NCBI GenBank assembly: GCA_030696315.1
Contig: JAUYSM010000098.1
Location: forward strand, 1-64,000
DNA: 64,000 nt
Direction: 5' to 3'
DNA from: Pseudohongiella sp.
GTDB taxonomy: Bacteria > Pseudomonadota > Gammaproteobacteria > Pseudomonadales > Pseudohongiellaceae
Shown here: positions 8,639 to 15,765 of the stretch, piece after piece
How the letters are laid out: the number at the start of each line of letters is the position of its first letter
Position numbering within the stretch: the first letter of the stretch is position 1
Translations under genes and position numbers: made by a program
Notes under the pieces: generated by a model
The model's input: only the letters and a program-made list of their open reading frames with translations
Told to the model about the DNA's origin: nothing
Database searches by the model: none

Positions 8639-9223
8639 TCAGCTGAAGTCTCTGCACAGCGAGCTTCTGATGTTCTCTGGAAGCGGATCTGCTTTGTATA
8701 GGTAGGCCGGGTGATTGCTAAACACGGACCACGATGCCCCGCGCTTGGCTGCCGCAATCATGTCTGGCGTGAATTCGTAGCGCATGAAGTGCACTGCTGA
8801 CGTTTTTTCTGCGGTTGATCTCTCCAGGTCCTCATCTGCGACAGGCGCCACGGGTTTAAACCCTTCGATTTGAATAAACACGTGATGTTCCAGATCAATC
8901 AGCTTTTTCAGCTGTTGTCTGCGCTCGGTTTCATCTGGAAACTCGATCATAAACGTGCATTTCAGATTACTGCCATCCGGAATTAATGGGTTGTAAGCAT
9001 CCAGTTCCTGCGTGATTGACTCCGCATCACGCAGATTCTCGGCCCGCATCATCTCCTGCACCTGATACTTCATGGTCATGTAGTCTTCAAAGTGCAAAGT
9101 CGAGTTCGGACCGAGCGCTAGCCTGCGGTTATTTTTATGCTCAATGATGGCTTGCCGGATGGCAGGACGCTGCTGCTGGTATTGATCCAGTGTCCCAATG
9201 CTGGCGACGGTCAACTTCTTCAT
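8639..9223 (-). CDS. DUF3501 family protein
   Basis: 194-aa cytoplasmic protein of the DUF3501 family, recognised by its N-terminal arrangement LTVASIGTLDQY-x-RP-x-R and the central LGPNSTLHFEDYMTMKYQVQEM segment. No catalytic motif is known to me. It starts 2 bases after the iron-sulfur CCG protein stop, and rubrerythrin lies upstream. The same three families recur as neighbours in other bacteria, which suggests a shared role in peroxide or low-oxygen redox chemistry. The ATG at 9223 gives the family-typical start. Role unknown. Confidence 0.85.
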   Translation of the reverse strand: MKKLTVASIGTLDQYQQQRPAIRQAIIEHKNNRRLALGPNSTLHFEDYMTMKYQVQEMMRAENLRDAESITQELDAYNPLIPDGSNLKCTFMIEFPDETERRQQLKKLIDLEHHVFIQIEGFKPVAPVADEDLERSTAEKTSAVHFMRYEFTPDMIAAAKRGASWSVFSNHPAYLYKADPLPENIRSSLCRDFS

Positions 9224-9225
9224 GC

Positions 9226-10566
9226 TTACTCCTGAATACCATAGGCCTTGCAGAGCAGCTGCAAGGGATGTTCATGCACCTGATCCGTCGCGAGGTTTGT
9301 TTCTATGTGGCGTCCGGCGACCGGGCAGTCACTGCCAAAGTGATCAGGGCTCTGTTGTTTGATCTGTTTGACGATCGGCGCCACAATTTTGTTTGCAAAG
9401 GCGCGCGACTCTTTTTTGACCGCGTAAGTGCCGTCATGGCCAGAGCAGCGCTCAATGTTTTTGACAGTAGTGCCCGGCACCAGCTCAAGAATCTGACGCG
9501 TCTTGGGGCCAATGTTCTGCACACGCTGGTGACAGGCAACGTGATACGTGACATTGCCCAGGCTGTTTTTGAAATTCGTATCCAGTTTGCCCGCTTTGTG
9601 AAGTTTGTGCAGGTATTCAAACGGGTCATTAAAGGCACGTGCTACCACCTGCACGCGCTCATCGTCAGGGTATAACAAGGGCAATTCCTGCTTGAACATC
9701 AACACACAGGAAGGCACTGCCGCCAGAATACTCCAGCCCTCCAATGCTTTTTTGTACAGCTCCGGAATGTTCCTTTGCATCAACATCTCGACGGCTTTTA
9801 AATCACCAAGCTCCAGTTTTGGCATGCCACAGCAATGCTCCCGGGCCATCAGTGAGACTTTTACCTTGTTGTGCTTCAGCACTTTGTAGAGGCTGTCTCC
9901 AATATCGGGTTCATTAAAATTGCAATAACACGTGGTGAACAACAAAACCTTGCCATTGTCACTGCTGTCTTCGGTTTTCTCAGCCTGGATGTCAGCTGAC
10001 AAGGATGTACGCAAGGTTGGTCGGGTATAAGCAGGGAGCCAGGCTTCCTGATGAATTTCCAGGGTTTTTTCCAGTGCCCCACGCGCTGTTTTATTTTCTT
10101 TGACGGCATTAACGATGTTGTTAATGACCGGGAGCGTAGCTGCTTTGCCGATCATATCTGTGCTAGTAATCAGCCGATCGCGGAATTTGCTGTTGCCGTC
10201 TTCAAAATTTACGATTTTTGCACGCAGCATCAAGTGAGGAAAATCCAGATTCCACTCATGAGGAGGCACGTAAGGGCATTTTGTCAGGTAACAAAGGTCA
10301 CACAGGTAGCACTGATCTACAACCTTCTGGTAGTCGGCCACGGCAACGCCATCAACTTCCAAGGTGTCGCTTTCATCAACCAGATCAAACAATGTGGGAA
10401 AAGAATTGCATAAGCTGACACAGCGACGACAGCCGTGGCAGATGTCGTACACCCTCTCAAGTTCTTTATGAAGGTCTTGTTTATCGTAGAATTTCTCGCC
10501 GTGCTGGCCAAGCGGGTAACGGGTGGGGGCGCCAAGCCCGCCTTCGCGTTTTTCGTCAGACATCAT
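9226..10566 (-). CDS. CCG-domain iron-sulfur oxidoreductase (GlpC/HdrD-like)
   Basis: 446-aa electron-transfer protein resembling GlpC and heterodisulfide reductase subunits. Two 4Fe-4S motifs are visible in the N-terminal third: CHGCRRCVSLC near residue 40 and CYLCDLCYLTKCP near residue 85. Two cysteine-rich CCG-type regions follow: CCGMPKLELG near residue 245 and CHQRVQNIG with ERCSGHDG near 345-375. The second is less canonical than in GlpC. No flavin domain is present, so it should pass electrons to a partner rather than bind the primary donor. It lies between rubrerythrin and DUF3501 and may reduce one of them. ATG at 10566 or the next ATG at 10563 could be the start. Confidence 0.85.
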   Translation of the reverse strand: MMSDEKREGGLGAPTRYPLGQHGEKFYDKQDLHKELERVYDICHGCRRCVSLCNSFPTLFDLVDESDTLEVDGVAVADYQKVVDQCYLCDLCYLTKCPYVPPHEWNLDFPHLMLRAKIVNFEDGNSKFRDRLITSTDMIGKAATLPVINNIVNAVKENKTARGALEKTLEIHQEAWLPAYTRPTLRTSLSADIQAEKTEDSSDNGKVLLFTTCYCNFNEPDIGDSLYKVLKHNKVKVSLMAREHCCGMPKLELGDLKAVEMLMQRNIPELYKKALEGWSILAAVPSCVLMFKQELPLLYPDDERVQVVARAFNDPFEYLHKLHKAGKLDTNFKNSLGNVTYHVACHQRVQNIGPKTRQILELVPGTTVKNIERCSGHDGTYAVKKESRAFANKIVAPIVKQIKQQSPDHFGSDCPVAGRHIETNLATDQVHEHPLQLLCKAYGIQE

Positions 10567-10577
10567 GCTGCCCCGAT

Positions 10578-10621
10578 AAAAAAGGATCGAAGCGCGTCTG
10601 AGCCGGTGTGGTCAGACGCGC
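10578..10621 (-). terminator. Strong hairpin with T run between rubrerythrin and the Fe-S gene
   Basis: A perfect 10-bp stem GCGCGTCTGA / TCAGACGCGC (10592-10601 and 10612-10621) with a 10-base loop is followed on the minus strand, after eight bases, by six T (10583-10578). It sits between the rubrerythrin stop and the iron-sulfur gene start, so it probably attenuates readthrough and gives excess rubrerythrin. Confidence 0.6.
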
Positions 10622-10639
10622 GTTTTAAACCGAACCTTG

Positions 10640-11059
10640 TCAGTCGTCGAGAGCGTCCAGAGCTTTCTGGAAGCGATTGGCATGGGAGCGCTCGGCCTTG
10701 GCCAGTGTTTCCATCCAGTCCGCAATTTCATCAAAGCCTTCGTCGCGAGCATCTTTGGCCATGCCCGGGTACATGTCAGTGTACTCGTGCGTTTCGCCGG
10801 CCACCGCCGAACGGAGGTTGTCAGCTGTGCTGCCAATAGGCATGCCGGTTGCGGGATCACCTACCTCTTCCAGATACTCGAGGTGGCCGTGGGCATGCCC
10901 TGTTTCGCCTTCCGCTGTAGATCGAAACAGCGCGGATACATCGTTGTATCCTTCTACGTCAGCCTTTTGGGCGAAGTAAAGGTAGCGACGGTTGGCTTGT
11001 GACTCACCAGCAAATGCTGCTTTCAGGTTTTCTTCAGTTTTAGTGCCTTTTAATGACAT
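10640..11059 (-). CDS. Rubrerythrin without rubredoxin domain
   Basis: 139-aa ferritin-like diiron protein, the erythrin half of rubrerythrin, which reduces hydrogen peroxide. Conserved iron ligands are visible as Glu in [14 protein letters not shown], Glu and His in [15 protein letters not shown], Glu in [14 protein letters not shown] and Glu/His in AERSHANRF. The C-terminal rubredoxin (CxxC...CxxC) domain of classical rubrerythrins is missing, so electrons must come from another protein; the downstream iron-sulfur CCG protein is the obvious candidate. The start ATG at 11059 has GAGG-like sequence upstream. The upstream region to 11244 has a TTGATATAAATT segment that could include a promoter, but no element is certain. 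Confidence 0.92.
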   Translation of the reverse strand: MSLKGTKTEENLKAAFAGESQANRRYLYFAQKADVEGYNDVSALFRSTAEGETGHAHGHLEYLEEVGDPATGMPIGSTADNLRSAVAGETHEYTDMYPGMAKDARDEGFDEIADWMETLAKAERSHANRFQKALDALDD

Positions 11060-11244
11060 GGTTTAACCTCTGAAACAGTTCTTATCGTTGTATGCGGTAG
11101 CAACAGAATTTATATCAAAGGTGTTGCCCGCGCGAAACTGTTTTTTTTGACCCGAGAAAGATAAAGCGGATTCATAACTGCACCGACTCTTTTAACATGC
11201 AGGCAATCTGCTAGAATCGGGCCTCCTGACAGAGAGAGTTCGCC

Positions 11245-12663
11245 ATGACGGAATCCAGAACCAGAAGCAAACCTGCTGCAACAGTTGCGGCAAAAGACGG
11301 TACGCCAAAAAAAGCACCTGCCAAAGCCACTGCAGCCAAGGCAACTGCAGCTAAAGCAACTGCGACCAAAGCAACTGCCGCTAAAGCTGCACCCACCGCT
11401 ACCAAGGCAAAAACAAGCGCAGCAACCGCCACTAAGGCTGCAGCCAGTAAGTCAACAGCGACCAAAGCAACTGCCACAAAAGCAACTGCCACAAAAACCA
11501 CGCCAGTAAAAGTGGCCGCCGCAAAAGCTGCCCCGATTAAACCAGCTGCGGGCAAGTCAGCGCTTGCCAAACCGGCAGTTGCGAAATCCAAAGCGCCTGA
11601 GACCAAACCAGTGAAGTCCTCTGCTGTTGAGCCAAAGACTCCAGCAGCCAAAAAGCCGGTGGCAGCCAAAAAAGCTGCGGTCGCAGAAAAGCCGTCGACA
11701 GCAAAGTCTGCCCCAGTGAAATCAACTGCCGTAAAAGCGGTGGATGCCAAAAAGGCCCCCGCCGCAGAAATAGCGAAAGCGTCGGTCGCCAAGTCAGCAG
11801 CCTCTAAAAAGGCAGTGCCCGCAGCAATTGTGACGCCCGCAAAACCCAAAGCGGCTGCTGCAAAAAAAGCAGCACCCGCTCAGACCGCCGTAGCTGAAAA
11901 AGCCATTGCAGTCAAAAAGGCCACAGAGGTCAAAAAGACCGCTACGGCCAAAAAGACCGCCGCCGTGAAGCCCGCAGCGGAGACCGTAAAGCCGCCCGTC
12001 GTGCCGGCACCCAAGAAAAAGGCCGCTGCGCCTAAAAAATCTGCGCCTGCAGTAAGCGCCCCCGAAGTGGTAACCGAAGCGCCGGTAGAAAAGCCAACGG
12101 TACAAGGTGCCTCAATCAGTTTCAGTGCTGTCCAGGAACCGCCGCAGCATCTGACACTGCGGGTAGACGTCAATCGTGTGGTGGCGTTTCATTACCGACT
12201 GCGAGAGCGCAGACCTGATGGCAGTTTTTCTCCATGGCTGGAGGAGTCATTCGGGCGGCAACCCCTGTTTTACCTGCACGGTCACGGCAATGTCATTGCA
12301 GGCCTTGAGCAGGCGCTGCACGGCAAAAAGGCAGGTGACGCCATCAATATCACCCTGCCGCCTGAATTGGCATACGGCTTGCGCACCTCCAACGATCTGA
12401 TGAGATTGCCAATCAAACACTTGCATGGCAACGTCAACCCCAAAACACTGGTGCCGGGCTCCATCGTCACCATGAAAACCAACCAGGGCCTGAAAAACGC
12501 CCTGGTGATGAAGGTGGGCAAGTTTAATGTGGATGTTGATACCAACCACCCGTACGCAGGACGCACCTTGCATTATCAAATTGAGATTCTGGGTGTGAGA
12601 CCCGCCAGTGCCGAGGAAGTTGCTCACCGCCATGTGCATGGCCCAGGTGGTCATCAGCACTGA
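11245..12663 (+). CDS. SlyD-like FKBP prolyl isomerase with long histone H1-like Lys/Ala tail
   Basis: 472-aa protein of two parts. Residues 1 to about 285 are low-complexity Ala/Lys/Pro/Thr repeats (KATAAKATAAK type) like bacterial histone H1-like proteins and AlgP; such tails bind DNA. Residues about 290-460 are an FKBP-type peptidyl-prolyl isomerase of the SlyD-like class: FHYRLRERRPDGS, LHGHGNVIAGLEQALHGKKAGD, LPPELAYG and NHPYAGRTLHYQIEILGV. The C terminus HRHVHGPGGHQH is His-rich and may bind nickel or other metals as SlyD does. A fusion of these parts is unusual. ATG 11245 has GAGAGA upstream. Expected in cytoplasm or nucleoid. Which substrates it folds is unknown. Confidence 0.85.
   Translation: MTESRTRSKPAATVAAKDGTPKKAPAKATAAKATAAKATATKATAAKAAPTATKAKTSAATATKAAASKSTATKATATKATATKTTPVKVAAAKAAPIKPAAGKSALAKPAVAKSKAPETKPVKSSAVEPKTPAAKKPVAAKKAAVAEKPSTAKSAPVKSTAVKAVDAKKAPAAEIAKASVAKSAASKKAVPAAIVTPAKPKAAAAKKAAPAQTAVAEKAIAVKKATEVKKTATAKKTAAVKPAAETVKPPVVPAPKKKAAAPKKSAPAVSAPEVVTEAPVEKPTVQGASISFSAVQEPPQHLTLRVDVNRVVAFHYRLRERRPDGSFSPWLEESFGRQPLFYLHGHGNVIAGLEQALHGKKAGDAINITLPPELAYGLRTSNDLMRLPIKHLHGNVNPKTLVPGSIVTMKTNQGLKNALVMKVGKFNVDVDTNHPYAGRTLHYQIEILGVRPASAEEVAHRHVHGPGGHQH
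11300..12060 (+). repeat. Low-complexity Lys/Ala coding repeat
   Basis: Degenerate short tandem repeats of 15-30 bases with the core GCAACTGC(C/A)(A/G)CNAAA encode the KATA-type tail of the FKBP protein. The repeats explain the very long antisense open frame on the other strand, which is not a gene. Such tracts expand and shrink between strains. Confidence 0.85.
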
Positions 12664-12720
12664 TCGTTTAACGGCTTAACAGATAGTTCATACCAAACCA
12701 TAAAAATAAGGCAGACCATC

Positions 12721-13872
12721 ATGACAGCAGAGAACGAGAGTCGCAGGCAACTTCTGAAAGCGGGTGTGAGTGCAGGTTTGATCGCCGCAACAGCGGGGTT
12801 TCCATGGTTCGCGCTGGCGCAGGATGAGCAGTTGATGAACTTTCTGGACTTGCCAGATGGTTATGCGCCAACACCGCGCCAGCCCGGCCGCACGCATGTG
12901 ATTGACACGCGGCAAATTGACAGTTTTTACAGCAATGACTTTTACGTCGTTCAGCATTATGGTCAACCTGAGCTGGATGTCGCCAACTACAAACTTGACC
13001 TGACGGGACTGGTCAATCGTGAACTCAGCTTTACGCTTGATGAATTGCGGGCTTTGCCCGGCAGGGAAATCGATGCAGGCTTCGAATGCGGTGGAAATGG
13101 CAATCGTATGTTCCATGGGCTGGTTGGCAATGCCCGCTGGCGTGGCGTCAGCTTGCCCGCTCTGCTGGAACAGGCAGGTGTGCAGCCGGCAGGACGCGAA
13201 ATCGTCTTTTTTGGCGGTGATGTGGGTACCGAGGAAATTCGCGGCAGACAGGTCGAAAAAGTGTTTGCCCGCAGTCTGTCCCTCGAAGATGCCATGCGCC
13301 CGGACAACATGATTGTTTACGAAATGAATGGCCAGCCGCTACCAGTTCATCATGGGCGCCCTGTACGTTTGCTAATCCCCGGGTTTTACGGTGTGGCCAA
13401 TGTGAAGTGGCTCACGCAGATCCATGTTCAGGATACGCGTTATATGGGTCGCTTTATGGGGCGCGATTATGTGACGCTAAAACGTGAAATGGTGGGTAAT
13501 CAAGAGCGATGGGTTGAAAACTCCGTGGCGCGCATGAACCTGAAGTCGGTCATTGCGCGTGTGACAAAGCGGGGAAATATGCATCGAATCAGCGGGTTTG
13601 CGCTCAATGATGGCACGCCATTACAAAGCATAGAGGTCAGCATTGACGGCGGCCCCTGGCAGCAGGCCAGTATTGATCCACAAGCCAGCCAGTACAGCTG
13701 GAAACCCTTTCATTTCGATTGGATGGGGGCGACGCCGGGTGAACACACAGTGGTCTCGCGTGCTACTGACATCAATGGTCATGCACAGGCGATTGCCGAA
13801 GATTTGCCGGAACGCGTCAGTTACTGGGAAGAGTTTGGACAATTTCCGCGTCGTGTCATGATCGAGGCTTAA
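12721..13872 (+). CDS. Sulfite oxidase-family molybdenum enzyme (SoxC/SorA-like)
   Basis: 383-aa molybdopterin-dependent oxidoreductase exported by the Tat pathway: residues 7-15 are SRRQLLKAG followed by a hydrophobic stretch ending AQ. The molybdenum-ligand Cys123 is in FECGGNGN. The family segments RPVRLLIPGFYG and NVKWLTQIHV are clear, and a C-terminal Mo-co dimerisation domain (immunoglobulin-like, residues about 265-380) with the WKPFHFDW segment follows. No haem domain is present, so a separate cytochrome must take electrons. Sulfite is the likely substrate, but family members also act on other sulfur compounds. It stands alone with no sox neighbours. Periplasmic. Confidence 0.88.
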   Translation: MTAENESRRQLLKAGVSAGLIAATAGFPWFALAQDEQLMNFLDLPDGYAPTPRQPGRTHVIDTRQIDSFYSNDFYVVQHYGQPELDVANYKLDLTGLVNRELSFTLDELRALPGREIDAGFECGGNGNRMFHGLVGNARWRGVSLPALLEQAGVQPAGREIVFFGGDVGTEEIRGRQVEKVFARSLSLEDAMRPDNMIVYEMNGQPLPVHHGRPVRLLIPGFYGVANVKWLTQIHVQDTRYMGRFMGRDYVTLKREMVGNQERWVENSVARMNLKSVIARVTKRGNMHRISGFALNDGTPLQSIEVSIDGGPWQQASIDPQASQYSWKPFHFDWMGATPGEHTVVSRATDINGHAQAIAEDLPERVSYWEEFGQFPRRVMIEA

Positions 13873-13918
13873 GCGTTCAAGGCGTAAAAGGCGGACCATT
13901 CAAAGGGAGCAGTCTGCA

Positions 13919-14437
13919 GTGAAAACATTTCTGGTACTGACACTGATTGGTAATGATCAGCCGGGTCTGGTGGAATCACTTGCGCAAATTGTTGCGCAAC
14001 ATCAGGGGAATTGGCTGGAAAGTAACATGTCCCGTCTTGCCGGCAAGTTTGCTGGCATTTTGCGTGTCAGTGTTGATGAGCACGATGCAGAGGGCCTGAT
14101 CGCTGCATTGGACGCCCTTTCTCCGCGTTTAAAACTGGTTGTTGAACGATCTGCTCATGCCGAACCCGATGTCATCCAGCAGCAATGGCGGCTGAGTCTG
14201 GTCACCAATGACAGACCTGGCATCATCCGTGACGTTTCAGGCGTGTTGGCGCGACAGCATGTCAATGTGGATGATCTGGAAACAGAATGTGCACCTGCAC
14301 CGATGTCTTCAGATGTATTGTTTAAAGCAAATGCGCTGCTGCATATTCCCGCAGGCCTCGATATCGACGCGCTGCGGGCAGAACTGGAGCAACTGGCTGA
14401 CGATCTGATTGTTGATCTTACTTTGATCGCAGGCTGA
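13919..14437 (+). CDS. ACT-domain protein, GcvR-like glycine cleavage regulator
   Basis: 172-aa cytoplasmic protein made of two ACT domains: residues 1-85 start FLVLTLIGNDQPGLVESLAQIV and residues 90-170 contain LVTNDRPGIIRDVSGVL. This tandem layout matches GcvR, which binds glycine and works with GcvA to control the glycine cleavage system. The start is GTG at 13919 with GGGAG ten bases upstream. The 3' end overlaps the convergent HAD phosphatase gene by 20 bases. No gcv genes are in the window, so the GcvR role is by family only. Confidence 0.78.
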   Translation: MKTFLVLTLIGNDQPGLVESLAQIVAQHQGNWLESNMSRLAGKFAGILRVSVDEHDAEGLIAALDALSPRLKLVVERSAHAEPDVIQQQWRLSLVTNDRPGIIRDVSGVLARQHVNVDDLETECAPAPMSSDVLFKANALLHIPAGLDIDALRAELEQLADDLIVDLTLIAG

Positions 14438-15089
14438 TGATGCGCCAGCCCTTGCTGCTGGCGTGTGCTTTCAGGGTGTCATCCGGATCAACCGCAATGG
14501 CTTCAGATGCAACTTCAAGCAGCGGAATATCGTTAAACGAATCGCTGTAAAAAATACTGTTATCAAGGCTCAGCGAAGTATCGCCCCGCGCGTTAAGCCA
14601 ATCCTGCAGTTTGTTGATCTTGCCTGATTTAAAACAGGGTATGCCGGAAATTTTACCGGTAAACACCTCGTTTTTGATCTCGAGATCGGTGGCAATAAGA
14701 TCGTGCACACCCAGCCGTTCGGCAATAGGCCCTGTCACAAACCGATTGGTTGCGGTCACGATCAAACAAAGATCGCCTGCGGCTTTATGTTGGTCGACCA
14801 GCGACTGAGCTGCGGGCAGCATCATCGGTTCTACAAACAACCGCATAAATTCTGCGTGCAATTGTGCCAATCGCTCCTTGCTGAATCCAACCACCGGCGC
14901 AATGGCAAATTCCAGATACTCATTCATATCCAGCACGCCTTGTTTGTATTGCGCATAAAAACCATCATTACGGCGCCGATGCTCTTCAGCGTCCACCAGA
15001 CCTGCGTGAATTAGATATTCACCCCAGGCGTGATCGCTGTCTCCGCCGAGCAATGTGTTATCAAGATCAAAAATAGCCAGTCTGCTCAT
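14418..15089 (-). CDS. HAD-superfamily subfamily IB phosphatase
   Basis: 223-aa phosphoserine phosphatase-like hydrolase of subfamily IB. Motif I is FDLDNTLL with the nucleophile Asp and acid Asp, motif II is the Thr in LIVTATN, and motif IV is YSDSFNDIPLL. The cap region has YEYLEFA-like helices. Close relatives sit beside rppH and ptsP in Pseudomonas-type genomes, and the substrate is not defined. I start at ATG 15089 (MSRLAIFD); a TTG at 15095 would add two residues. Its end overlaps the gcvR-like gene by 20 bases, tail to tail. Confidence 0.88.
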   Translation of the reverse strand: MSRLAIFDLDNTLLGGDSDHAWGEYLIHAGLVDAEEHRRRNDGFYAQYKQGVLDMNEYLEFAIAPVVGFSKERLAQLHAEFMRLFVEPMMLPAAQSLVDQHKAAGDLCLIVTATNRFVTGPIAERLGVHDLIATDLEIKNEVFTGKISGIPCFKSGKINKLQDWLNARGDTSLSLDNSIFYSDSFNDIPLLEVASEAIAVDPDDTLKAHASSKGWRIISLRSK

Positions 15090-15246
15090 ACTCAAGATAT
15101 CCCGGTGTTGGTTAACAGCGGCGGCATTATAACCTCAGGTGCGCGCTTTTTTGCCGTGCAAAATTGTGAAACAATGCGGAGCTGTCAGAGCCTGTAATGC
15201 GGGCTGATCTGATCACAGTTCAACCACGGGGAAAGCGGGCTACCAC

Positions 15247-15735
15247 ATGATCGATGCTGAGGGTTTCAGGCCGAATGTCGGTATTATCATCTGCAATCAG
15301 AAAGGGCAGGTGATGTGGGCCAAGCGTATTGGTCAGGATGCCTGGCAATTTCCGCAGGGTGGCATTCGCCATGGCGAGCGGCTACAACAAGCTATGTACA
15401 GGGAATTAAAAGAAGAAGTCGGGCTGGAAGCCAGGGATGTTGAAATTCTATCCAGCACCCGGGATTGGTTGTATTACCAACTGCCTAAAAACTACATTCG
15501 GCAGAACACCAATCCGGTGTGTATCGGTCAGAAGCAAAAATGGTTTTTGCTCGGCCTGAAGGGAGATGAATCACGTATCTGTCTGTCCAACCAACATGTG
15601 TCGCCTGAGTTCGACGATTGGCAATGGGTCAGTTTCTGGTATCCGCTGAGTCAAGTGATTGAATTCAAGCGCGAAGTTTATCGTCAGGCGCTGAAGCAGC
15701 TGGTCAAGCCTCTGAACCGCTTTATCATTTCATAA
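15247..15735 (+). CDS. rppH: RNA pyrophosphohydrolase
   Basis: 162-aa Nudix hydrolase that removes pyrophosphate from the 5' end of triphosphorylated mRNA and so triggers RNase E decay. The Nudix box starts at Gly38 ([13 protein letters not shown]) and ends with RELKEEVG; Glu53, Glu56 and Glu57 are the metal ligands. The start [15 protein letters not shown] is identical in style to other gammaproteobacterial RppH. It is 30 bases upstream of ptsP, the conserved arrangement. The region between it and the divergent HAD gene (15090-15246) should hold both promoters, but I cannot define one. Confidence 0.96.
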   Translation: MIDAEGFRPNVGIIICNQKGQVMWAKRIGQDAWQFPQGGIRHGERLQQAMYRELKEEVGLEARDVEILSSTRDWLYYQLPKNYIRQNTNPVCIGQKQKWFLLGLKGDESRICLSNQHVSPEFDDWQWVSFWYPLSQVIEFKREVYRQALKQLVKPLNRFIIS

Positions 15736-15765
15736 GATGCCTCAAGGCATCTGAGCACCCTTTTT

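Noticed and set aside
11060-11244. FNR/Dnr-like site TTGATATAAATT before the rubrerythrin gene
   Set aside because: Only one half (TTGAT) matches the TTGAT-N4-ATCAA pattern; the other half does not.
11211-11849. Long Ala/Val-rich open frame antisense to the FKBP gene
   Set aside because: It is the mirror of the Lys/Ala repeats; it has no ribosome site and no recognisable domain.
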